Positions 24,062-34,000 of a stretch of 64,000 nt of DNA are shown one piece after another. The DNA is taken from assembly GCA_021234155.1 (NCBI GenBank), contig JAJEKV010000017.1, positions 4,436,792-4,500,791 of the forward strand. Direction: 5' to 3'. The notes under the pieces are model-generated. The model worked only from the letters and a program-made list of their open reading frames with translations. It was not told where the DNA came from and ran no database searches. The position numbers and the translations under genes are program-made. This DNA comes from Isoetes taiwanensis (Eukaryota; Streptophyta; Lycopodiopsida; Isoetales; Isoetaceae). How positions within the stretch are numbered: the first letter of the stretch is position 1; each line of letters starts with the position of its first letter.

Positions 24062-24290
24062 TGCTGGTGGGGTACAAAAGCAGGTGTCCGGACACATGCT
24101 GACAGCACTCATATAGCACTCCGTATGGCAGCTTATTTAGGGTGTTACTGGTACTAGCACATGATAATTAGGTAATCAATAGAAATATGTAACGGCTCCA
24201 ATGAATGACAAATGGAATACTATGATAGAATAGTAGTTGCCGGGTGCTGATCTAAGTGCTGGGGTCGCATTTTTTTGTACCCCACCAGCA
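24062..24290. mobile_element. 229-bp MITE inside the copia element
   Basis: Terminal inverted repeats TGCTGGTGGGGTACAAAA (24,062-24,079) and TTTTGTACCCCACCAGCA (24,273-24,290) are perfect over 18 bp, flanked by TA on both sides (24,060-24,061; 24,291-24,292). The core is non-coding. A TA duplication would fit Tc1/mariner-like or PIF/Harbinger-like elements; the superfamily is not settled. Confidence 0.8.
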
Positions 24291-26336
24291 TATTTTTTCC
24301 CATGGATCTAACAGCGTTCAGAATAGTTCTATTTTTTCTCTCAGCCACTCCATTTTGCTGAGGAGAGAATCTACATGTCAATTGTCTCCTGATGCCTTTG
24401 TTGGCGCATAAACCTTTAAACTCGTGAGACAAATACTCACCTCCCCTGTCAGATCTAATGCACTTCACCTTTCTTCCAGTTTCAGTTTCAACAGCTGCCA
24501 CAAACAGTTTCAATGCATCATATGCTTGGTCCTTTCTTTTCAAGCAGTAACATTTAGTCATCCTGCTGAAATCGTTTATAAAGGTTATAAAATACCTATT
24601 TCCAGCCATACTAGTGATATTTATGGGACCACACAAGTCTGTATGGAGTAAATCCAGTATGCCTTTTGCTCGTTTTTCTGATTTTTTGAAGGGCAGCCTT
24701 GTCTGCTTTCCAAGTATGCATCCTGCACATGCTTTTCTTTCAAGTTCTTCTTCCTTTGCTGTTATAAGACCTTTTCTTGCCATTAAGGCCACATTGGTCA
24801 TGTTAGTATGACATAATCGGGCATGCCATGTACTCATTGATACAGATTCAATCAAATTCAAACTAGGCAAATGATCAACATCCAGACCAAAGAGATTTCC
24901 AACTCGTTTACCAATAAATTTTATTTCATTATCAAATAGAATCTTACATTCAAGTTTTTCAAAAAACGACCTTATATCCGAGATCAACTAACTGACATAC
25001 AGAGATTAAATTTCTGACTAGATTTGATACACACAAAACTTCTTTGAGCTCTACTGCCTTTCCATCAAGATCATAGATCTCAAGTATTCCCGTATCTTCA
25101 ATTTTTTGCAGTGCTCCGTCTCCTAGTTGTACATGCCCTGCTCCATATTTTCTGCACTTCTTCAACAAGCTTGAGTTACAAGTTACTGTCTTCTCAGCTC
25201 CCGAATCTATTATTATAAATTTGTTATCCTTTTTGTCACAGTTATCCAAAACAGAAAAAATATCATTACACTTTACCTCGACTGTATCATCAAGATGTTC
25301 CTCTTCTTCAGCCTCAGCTTCTTGCACAATATTCATAGTCGGATTTCCTTTATAAGAGGATCTTCCTCTTGATAATGCTCCTCTAGCATTTGTATATTTT
25401 CCTTTACCTCTGCCTCTTCCAGAAAAACCCTTAGGACTAGAACAGTTTGCAGCCATATGGCCTTTGCCGTCACAGTTAAAACATTTTACAACTTTAGTTT
25501 CATTTGGGCAATCTATTTTAAGATGCCCATACTGGTTGCAATTATAGCATGGCCCCAGTTTTTCCTTACTACTACCTCCCCCTCTTCTCGATTTTCCTGT
25601 GTACAGGATTTCAGCAGGAGAATCACTTTCATTAATTCCAGTTCTTCTTTGCTCAAATTCAGTTCTAATCATTCTTATTGCATGTTCCTTAGATCTAGCA
25701 ACGTTTCTTATCAGAGTAGCCAGCTGCTCATTGTGAGATACTACCCTGGCCAAGGACAAAATCTGGTATTGTTCATTCAGTATTATTCCAGCTCCTTCCA
25801 GATCTGCTATGATTGACTCAAACTTCTCAAGATATTCTGTCATACTGTCTTTCTCATATGCAGCTTGAGTTTTCTGAGTTGCTTTTCTAAAACATCTATT
25901 TGAGACGAATACTTCATATTGATTTATCATGTATTCCCACATAGCCTTTGGACTCATTCCTCTCAGCTTCAGTTTTATTGTGGATCCAACTTTGCTGGTT
26001 ATTATTGTCTGAGCTTCCATTATCTTCATACTGTCACTTTGTTCTACAAGCAATCTGGAAGTAACAGTACCACTTACAGCTCCTCCTCTATCTCCACCTC
26101 TATCTCCAATCTGCCTCTCAGCCATTGAACTTTCTCCTTCATCTGCATTCGAATCCCCCGAACTTATTTCTGTCAAAGTTCTGGCAGTGCTTCCATCAAT
26201 GAGATGCCACAGATTTTCAACCTCTAGCACCTGCCTAATACCTTGTTTCCATATCTGGAAACCGTCTTCCCCTTTGAACACTTCAATTGAAGTCAATAAA
26301 TTTGCACCAAATCGTGTAGACATCTTTTAACCTGAT

Positions 26337-26348
26337 GCTCTGATACCA
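26337..26348 (-). promoter_or_regulatory. Primer-binding site of the copia element
   Basis: TGGTATCAGAGC on the minus strand, one base inside the 5' LTR, complementary to the 3' end of initiator-Met tRNA. Confidence 0.93.
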
Positions 26349-26349
26349 A

Positions 26350-26941
26350 TGAACAACTTTGATCTAGCTTAAATATTAACTTGTTCTAGTGTGCATCGAT
26401 TAAAGAAACAAGCATTTATCACAATAATTCAATGCATCACATTTAATGGCACAATATTCATAAACCATATGAACCTATGATATATCAAATTCAAATCATA
26501 GGTAATAGATGTCTTTTACTTTCATATGCAAATATCGGATATCGATAGCCCAAGCTCAAGCGATCCCATGTATCATTAATCAAACTCTCTTGTGTGTTCA
26601 AGTTCCGGGAATGCTCAGCACATTAAACAACATCTGCTTCTTTGTTTTTATCCCTTGATCAGTCCGACAAGCCTGCCGGACCGACCTCTGAAAAAGCTCC
26701 GGATAATTTTAAGTCCATATTTTTGTCCCAATGTGATTCGACCTCCAAGACCTCTAATATTATCTTCTAAAAATCACACGATCATTCTATTAAAGGAACA
26801 TGTCCAATAATACTCTTGACTTCCAACCATTGGATTTTATGTCCTTTTAAGAACATGTCGAGATTCTCCTTTTTAGCTCTTCATTCAATCAATAGCTCAT
26901 ATCCTAAACTTCCATATTACATGAATCATCCATTTCTTACA
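26350..26941 (-). repeat. Copia 5' LTR
   Basis: 592 bp, partner of 19,535-20,127. It is followed by the GTTAC target duplication at 26,942-26,946. Confidence 0.95.
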
Positions 26942-26946
26942 GTTAC

Positions 26947-27430
26947 ATCATCATGGTAGGTGTTCCACCTTAGAGGAACAACCCGTGGGGTATCTTGTTG
27001 CCTTCCATAAGCTCTGGAGGCAACCTGAAGAACGTGGAATGCCTCATGAGGAGGTGCCTCGTGAGCCACCCGCGGGCCTGTCCAACCAATTTCTCCACCC
27101 TCCTCTCACATTTTTTCTTCAATCATCAGGTCGAATATACTTGTTCCTCAACTTCCATGGATGTCATGCAATGTTTGCAAGGTTCTTTGTGGTTCCTGGA
27201 GCCATATGTCACTCCTCCTCATCTCTTGAGGTTCTGTAGTACCTGCGATCATGAGCAAGCTTATCCCGGAGTCCTTGCAAGAGTGTAGCTTGAGCGGGAT
27301 CTGTGCCATGTCCCCCACCACCTAGAAGAGAGGAAGTCCATAATTAACAATTATGGTGCCATTAGTCATCAGTAATGAAGAAAAAATTACAAAACTGAAA
27401 TAGTTTGGAGTGAGATAAATGCTTTCCACT
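26947..27430. other. Unassigned sequence interrupted by the copia element
   Basis: Open frames occur on both strands (plus MGYLVAFHKLWRQPEERG...; minus LQGLRDKLAHDRRYYRTSRDEEEW...). I recognise neither. The minus frame is polar and coding-like, and the region could be a gag-like or transposon remnant. Confidence 0.3.
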
Positions 27431-27699
27431 ATTTTATTTGATGCTTATTTTCTTATTTGGATTCTTGTTAGACTTGTTAGGCCTGTTAGGCCTGTTCGAA
27501 TGTGGAATTGCTCGAAAACTCGCTCGATTGCTTGTTTCCTTGTTGAACATATTTGATCTTCGAGGAACTCTCTGCGTTGAGAAATGCTGAGCAAGGGAGC
27601 AAGCAATCAAAGAGATTTGTGGACAGTTGCACATATTCGAAGTTAGGTAGGGCAGCTTTTACTCCTTATTCGATTACTTGTTTGGCAGTTTGGCATAGG

Positions 27700-28200
27700 T
27701 TTGAATGCATTATGGAACCGCTAATTGTAGAGGCCTCCACCCAAGCCAAGCCCGTCCCGTTCGCAAAATTCGAAGGACATAATTCGAAGGAGAGTGGCCC
27801 AGACTGGATAGAGGCACCAATGAATTGGGAGTGGAGAATGCACTCTTAAGCATGGATAATTGTGGCAAGCAGAGGGAGTTCTGGTATAGTAGAGGGTGTT
27901 GGATGAACAGTTTGGACTCGCGGGCTTTCTTGACAGAGTTCGAACTTGAGTCTTTACTCGCAGAGATCTCCACCCAGGCTAGGCCCCTTCCCTTTGTTAA
28001 ATTCGAAGGAGATGGCCCAAACTCGGTAGAGGCACTGACGACTCGAGAGTGGAGAATGCATTCTTGAGCACGGGTAAGTGTGGCAAGTAGAGGCTATTCT
28101 GGTATAGTAAAGGGAGGGTGTTAGATGAACAGCTTAGGCGGGGGCTTTCTCGACTTCAGCAAGTCGAGAAAGCCCCCGAGTCCAGAGTAAGGGCGGAGTT
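27700..28200. repeat. Tandem repeat of about 240 bp, ending in an 18-bp perfect hairpin
   Basis: Units share TCCACCCA(A/G)GC(C/T), AATTCGAAGGA, GAGTGGAGAATGCA, TGTGGCAAG and TTCTGGTATAGTA (about 27,735-27,975 and 27,970-28,200). At 28,139-28,178 is a perfect stem: CGGGGGCTTTCTCGACTT, loop CAGC, then AAGTCGAGAAAGCCCCCG. The right arm and its flank are an inverted copy of the phrase GGACTCG(C/G)GGGCTTTCT found at about 27,912 in the first unit. Confidence 0.85.
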
Positions 28201-29650
28201 CGAATGCATCAATTGGAGGACCTAAAGAGAGACTAGAAGGGATGATGTATTGTGGGTTAGTTAATATTGTAAGGGATGATGTATTTTGGGTTAGCTAGGT
28301 CTAAGTGCATTTTTCTAAATTCCCTAACATGTTTACAGATCAATTAAATGAATCTGTTATGCTTGCTCTGCAATTTTTTCCTTTTGCTTATTCAAGGCTC
28401 TGGGTAAATGAAAACAATAACCATGGTCCATCTAATCAGAGTTCTTAAGCTTGACTCGACTAAACATAGTAAACCTAAACAGAAAAGAAATCGAGATTGG
28501 CCCTTTTGGAATGTACCTGCCGGATTTGCTCGAAGAAGAAGCTGGTTCCATGGTTGCTTCGTTTTTTAAACAGGAACTTGCAAATCGAGAATAAGGATGT
28601 GTCGGTCTGGAAATAGTATTAGAGGACAGTAAGATTCTCTAATTATACTATAAAAAAAATCGTTCAAGTAAGAATGTAGAAATGGACATGAAAATGATAA
28701 CAATAACAATATTTTATAGCACGAAACAACTTACTACTAAACCCTCACTTTCTTTTGAGGCTGGAAGAGCTTTTGGAGGAGATGATTTGGGCAATGATCT
28801 TGGCGTTAGATGTATCACGATCTGTGGACCAAGCGGCAGTAATAAGAAGACAGATTCTTGCCCCGGTCAGATCAATCGGCTTGCAAGAATGGAGGAAGAT
28901 GGAGGAGAGTGACAGAAGAGTGATGGAAGGGATAGGGACAAAGTTGCAGAAATAATGGCAGTTATTTCCAGCTGCCCCCTCGAATTGGGAGATAAAACAA
29001 TGTAATTAACGTGGAGGGCGTACGGGTGACCGTACACCTTATCAGCAAACACGAGAGAAGTAGACGCATGGCCGGCCAATGATTTAATGGTTTAATAATT
29101 TAATGGTTAATGTAAAATGTAAAATGGTAATGCTATGGTTTAATTTTTTTCTACATGTCAAATTTGTTGTATAGTTTTATGTTAAATGTTCTGGTATTAG
29201 TGCATTGTGTGGAATATTGCATGTTAAATGTTTAATGTAAGTGTAAATGTTTAATGTTTGGAATCTTCTTTCTTACAGGGAGCGGCTCAACATGAAATTG
29301 ATATAAGGCAACCCTGAAATAGTGTCCTAGGCTCCAATGGAAGAAGATAAATTGCTTATTGGTGCACCCGTGCACCAGGACGGCCTTTGCAGAGGGCATC
29401 ATAACTGCAGCGGATCCATCTGATAGTATAACAGATCAGAGGCTTAGGGATGACCATCTGGGTGTTGGCATTGAAAAGCTTCTCATCGAAGTTGATACAA
29501 TCATATCTCAAGGGACTTCCAGTGACTGTATTGTGTGCTTTGGGTTGCTCGAATCTCAAGCTTAGCTAAGATGGCCAATTAGATATATTACACAGAAGGT
29601 TGGGAAAAACTTAGAAGCCCCATCTTAAGAAGATACCCTGAGGCCCAACC
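28200..29650. other. Intergenic stretch
   Basis: No gene recognised. An AT-rich block at 29,080-29,270 repeats TTTAATGGT/TAAAATG phrases. An open frame at 29,359-29,565 (plus) lies just before the DUF7869-type fragment and may be its 5' part. Confidence 0.35.
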
Positions 29651-29670
29651 CAGGCCATGTGGAAGACTAG

Positions 29671-31513
29671 ATGATGGATGAGCATCCATTGGTTACAAGG
29701 AAGAGGCGCTACGTGGTTACAAGGAAGAGGCAACCAAAGGTGCCTAAAAGGGCTAGAAGCGAGAGATGCTTACAAAGGATGGAGAGTATGGCAGCAACCA
29801 AAGAAAACCTAGAAGGAATCAGAGGACAAGAGTGTTGCAATCTCGATTGCACAGTTCAGTATAGTGTGGATGACCTTGTTGACTCAATACATTGAACGGC
29901 TTCGGAAAGATAGGATTAATATGATCTACTCCTTGTATAGAAATTCCTGCTATGATGGTGCCACAAGAATATTACTTTATCAATCGAAGAGCTTGAGGGT
30001 GTATGAGAGCATTAAGATGGATTCTTGGCTTGAGCAAGACATTATTTTACAGATATTGAGAGCAAGTCAGAAGAGGGCACAGATTATTTCAGCGTGGCAA
30101 TGCACTGGCTTCAGGGTATTTTTTAAGCGCCCTATATTTTTATAGGGCCAGAAACAACTGGCTACTGCCCATGTAGGATAAATAATGGCGTAGTTTGGCC
30201 TGGAGATATTTCGCACCTTCTTGCTAAGATGGCGTAACTGAACTGACGCAACCACGAAATTTTTATTTTGCTACATTAATAAATTGGCTACAAGCAGATT
30301 TGTGTTAGTTAAGATAGGAACATGCTTTGGTAGTGAAAACACGACGTTGGCCACAACCACCTAGGCATCTTCCCCAAATAATACATTCAAATTGCTTTGG
30401 GTCATCTGCAGATTCATAGCCTTCATCAAGACCCTCAATTTGGCCTATGAAAGTGGATGTAGACGATGATATAGTGATGCGCTGCTTTGTCCTTGATGCC
30501 AGGTCCCAAAAACTCATCTATTCTCTTTTGTGAAGCTCCCTCCATGCTGCATAAATTTGATGATCAGCATCAACAACTACTTTTGCACATCTGAATAATT
30601 TTGCATAACTGAATAGGGTAAAAACTAACCTGAATTGATGAAGCTAAAGCTTCGATTGTAGATGGGAATGGATCTCCATCTCAACCAAAACGTGAATACA
30701 AATTGGGAGTGCTCTGCAAATGACAATAAAATATAATATTAAAATTATCATCCAATTCATATTCAGAGACTAACATCCCATTCATATTTATATTCACATG
30801 AATAACGAAACAATTGCATACGAGAAGAACAGGAAAAACACAGGCTCGACAGGGTAGAATAAACTAAACCTATATAAAAGGGCAATTTCTGATGCTAGCT
30901 CGGTCAAATTAAAAAATATATATGAAACCCAAATCCTAGAGAACTATAAGTGGCAATTCTTAGATGGACATGTGGCCGAGGTGTAATATGGCCATCCCCT
31001 TACCAATTAAAATTTACCTTAGGTTCTAATTGGCTACCTCGATAAGGTTTTTCCTACGTACAAAAAATCCAATTGGCCACACCCTACGCCTAGCCGGATT
31101 TAGTAAATATCAAATTGGCTACGAAACGAGTAAAATGTACAAATTCGTGTTTTGAACTGGCCACTACCCTTCGGTCAGGGCATGAACGTATCCTACTCTG
31201 GCGTAGCCAACCATTTCTGAAAAAATATGAATGTGTGGTCAACTAGCCCGTCGGGGCCACTAAAAAATACCCTGACTGGCTTTGAAACCTATGGCAAACT
31301 CTATGTGGGCAATTGCAATCTTTGAAAGCTTTGTGAGATACATGTCCTAATCTATGCCCCATAAGGCCAAGGTGAATGAGCATGGTGTACGAGTGGTGCA
31401 AAGAGTGTTGCTACAACATTACATCCTAAAAGAGCGCCTTAAAGAGGTGAACTCGTTATAGAAACTTCTAGTGGTTGGCCTCTTTCTCGGTCATCTTTCA
31501 GCAAGTTACGGAT
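29671..31513 (+). pseudogene. DUF7869-type transposon gene, N-terminal fragment (copy 2), split by a hAT-like element
   Basis: The plus strand gives a basic N-terminus (KRQPKVPKRARSERC), then GQECCNLDCTVQYSVDD (possible zinc ligands), RKDRINMIYSLYRNSCYDG and YESIKMDSWLEQ. After an interruption it continues AIFESFVRYMS (about 31,315) and HGVRVVQRVLLQHYI. The same text occurs at 48,218-48,560 (copy 1), which defines it. A 1-nt frame change lies near 29,885. Similarity to copy 1 stops at about 31,513, so the rest is lost. The 1,163-bp insertion at 30,112-31,274 is precisely bounded. A 19-bp direct repeat (TGGTTACAAGGAAGAGGC) is seen at about 29,693-29,731. Confidence 0.7.
30112..31274. mobile_element. 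Non-autonomous hAT-like DNA transposon, 1,163 bp
   Basis: TIRs start CAGGGTATTTTTTA on both ends (plus at 30,112; minus at 31,274), followed by (A)GCGCCC and GTGGCCCC. The 8-bp target duplication ACTGGCTT is at 30,104-30,111 and 31,275-31,282. An 8-bp duplication and CAGGG ends are hallmarks of hAT. Inside, the motif TTGGC(T/C)AC recurs many times near both ends in both orientations (for example ATTGGCTAC, AATTGGCCAC, AACTGGCCACTACCC), resembling subterminal transposase-binding repeats. No transposase is encoded; a 70-aa minus ORF (30,305-30,517, with CIIWGRCLGGCG) is of unknown meaning. Confidence 0.92.
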
Positions 31514-32260
31514 GCTCGGATCTGGTTCTCTCGGATGCTTCTTTCTCATCCCTGAATTTTATTTGCAATTTATCCCATTTATTTTTCAACTGCCTAAATT
31601 CTTCCAGACTATGAACCGTGGCTTGCAATTTCACGATAATCTCTCTCCACTGGCTTGAAGAAAGATTAAGTTTCCATTATTATGCACCTTATATTCCTTC
31701 ATCAGTGCACCTTATTAAGAAATTGCATTGTCCGACCAATCTACACGTGGTTTCCTCTTTTTGGCCCGGTTAAGAGCAACAGAAATGCTTTCATACACAA
31801 CCATGGACAATTCATATGGGAGGGGGCCGAATTGTACCTTAGGTAACTTCTGGCTGATCCCTTTTCTTTCCCCTAAGATTGCAATTCGAAACTCTGGAAG
31901 GCTCAAAATTTATCTCTATTGCAACAGATTGGAAAACTGATCCAGTCATTCTCTTAGTTCTTCTTGGAGCCATGTTCTTGGTCCTTGGAGGAATGAAAGG
32001 CTTCGCAGCAACTGGCAAAGAGGATTTGGTTGCCTTTATCATGATCTTGAGGCTATACAACCTGATTTATGAGGCAAGAATGAACTCACCAAGCCGATAA
32101 TATAGTGACTATTACCAAATACAAATTCAAGTGAAGAAGGGCAACAAGTACTTACCGGATTGTCAATGGACGCGATTACAATGCTTGGAGGGAAGAATTT
32201 GGATCTTCAATTCTTGAAGCCCGCTCACCTTGAGCAGGGGCCGGAATTAAGGTCGAAATT
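31514..32260 (-). other. Possible minus-strand gene remnant
   Basis: Open minus-strand blocks: KPFIPPRTKNMAPRRTKRMT...SVFQSVAIEINFEPS (32,060-31,900), KLPKVQFGPLPYELSMVVYESISVAL (31,870-31,715) and LEEFRQLKNKWDKLQIKFRDEKE (about 31,610-31,540). They read like coding sequence in different frames. I do not recognise the family; possible gene remnant or transposon ORF. Confidence 0.3.
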
Positions 32261-32361
32261 TTCGGCCTCCAAAACTTCTCTTCAAAAATTTACGGGCCGT
32301 TGTCCTTAACGGTCAATGAATGGAAACGCCTCTAAAACAATTAGGGGCGAATTGTCTCTTA

Positions 32362-32725
32362 ATGCGAGAGTCCACTTACTCTCGCATCACTCGTACTTGT
32401 TTGTTCACATGCATCGACAGCTCAACAAGAATTCCTAAAGTCAAATTCAAAGTATTTCCAATTGTGCACTGTTCATTGTACAAGGTGATCTCATTTTTAT
32501 GTGAGGTTAACCTCTCTTGCTTGCCTGTTATTTTGCAAATAACGGGCAAGCAAAGGAGATTAACCCCCTTAATCGGCAGATCCAAGTTGGATATCCACAG
32601 CTCAATCATCACAGTTTCAGAAGTTCTACAACTCAATTATCACAAGTTTGGGAATGTCCAGTGAGTTTATCACAGGTTTAGAAGCTCTTTATCACAGGTT
32701 CAGAGGTTTTATCAGAGGTTCGGAA
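32362..32725. repeat. Two hairpins followed by short tandem repeats
   Basis: ATGCGAGAGT-CCACTT-ACTCTCGCAT (32,362-32,387) is a perfect 10-bp stem. At about 32,503-32,567 a roughly 31-bp stem with about five mismatches pairs GGTTAACCTCTCTTGCTTGC.. with its inverted copy around a TGC loop. From 32,610 to 32,725 the phrase TTATCACAGGTTTAGAAG or close variants recurs about every 25-30 bp. Fold-back element or small-RNA precursor are both possible. Confidence 0.7.
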
Positions 32726-34000
32726 CAGATCTTTAGATCGCTACAACATCTTAAGCAAAAATATTCCAAGCAAAGTATCTCTGATTGCTGCATTGTTTAG
32801 CTAATTCCGCCCTCTCTATGAGGTTGAAATGGATGCTCAAAATCATCTGATCAGCTAGACCTGCCGGTTAAAGATTGCAAATTCAAATTAACTTTCCCAT
32901 TGTCTTATAAATAATGCAACACAATTAGGCCATCCACATGGACCATCTAGAAAAATATGCTAATGTGAATAACCAAACCAAATTACCATTTTTTAAAAGT
33001 AATGCCAACAAAATTCAGCTCATGTTTGCTTGCCGTGAAAGCATGTCTTTGTATGATTCAAATTTGCCATTGGTAAAATGGGGAATTCCATAATTTTGTC
33101 TTATTATTAGGCCAATTGCATTTCCATGTGGAGAATCTAGAAAATTATGCTAATTTGAATAATCAAATAGGTAAAGGTGTATACTGCTTGTTTGACTCCA
33201 TGATACATTGATGAACTTGCAGCTTGTTTAGGTCAAGATCTTGCCCTTGCATTTTGGGCTATCTAGAACCAAAGTGCTATAAGTATAAGTTGGCATCTCC
33301 CATGTAATGAGGGCACACATATGCCAGCTGGTCATGTATGACAAATTGTAAGACATGTATGCAATATTAAATTAATAATCTAATGCATATCTCATATGGG
33401 GAGCATGGCAACATAGTATTTTGAAGCCATCAAGCCATAGTGCCCGTGTATTTTAGTCAACCTGCGTAATAAAGATGCTCGTCATCGGCAGCTCATTCTT
33501 GACAATACCATCTAACTCCAATTGTTCTAGGCTTGACCTATGGCAACTAGTGATGTTGGTGAAGTACATACAATTATATGTACAAATATCACAAAGGTAT
33601 ACTTTCCCTTTAGATAGAGCCTAAAGAAGGAACAATACATTTATACTTACATCTTAGGCACTCTCCTGAGATAGGATATCCTCGATGTTACTGGGTCATC
33701 AACTTTGTTCACAACCAGTTGGTCTATAGGCTTCCTAAAACTAATATTTTCTCTCCTATCACCAACAAGTATTCTGAAATTCAGTTACACTTGCATGTTG
33801 ACTAATATATAAAAGAAAAGCATGTTGTTTACACTCAAACTTCCACTTTTCTTTAAAAGGACATATCTAAACACAAACACAAATAGATGTCAAAGCAATA
33901 TGGAAATTTACCTTATATCAGTTTTTATTTGTCCTCTACTACAATGATGTTGTAAAAGCCTGCAGCACAATAGACATGAAGCATGGCTTCAAATAGAAAA
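32726..34000. other. Intergenic stretch, nothing definite
   Basis: AT-rich; a degenerate duplication near 32,890-33,180 shares TTAGGCCA(T/A)...CCA(T/C)(A/G)TGGA, ATCTAGAAAA(T/A)TATGCTAAT and TGAATAA(C/T)CAAA. No gene seen. Confidence 0.4.

Larger units (their letters stand above)
19535..26941 (-). mobile_element. Ty1/copia LTR retrotransposon, full length, broken, with nested insertions
   Basis: LTRs of 592-593 bp lie at 26,350-26,941 (5') and 19,535-20,127 (3'). The primer-binding site TGGTATCAGAGC (26,348-26,337, minus) matches initiator-Met tRNA; the polypurine tract GAAGGGGGAGA lies next to the 3' LTR (20,138-20,128). Parts in order: gag with two CCHC knuckles (CYNCNQYGHLKIDC and CFNCDGKGHMAANC, about 25,550-25,430), protease (IIDSGAEKTV, about 25,200), integrase (HHCC, then SDRGGEY and QQNGVAERKNRT, about 24,980-24,300), reverse transcriptase (LYVDDNIMV, about 21,090) and RNase H. 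That domain order is copia type. The LTRs differ by about 2 percent plus two small indels, so insertion is probably about one to a few million years old. It carries two insertions (21,864-23,418 and 24,062-24,290) and a small number of other breaks. Confidence 0.96.
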
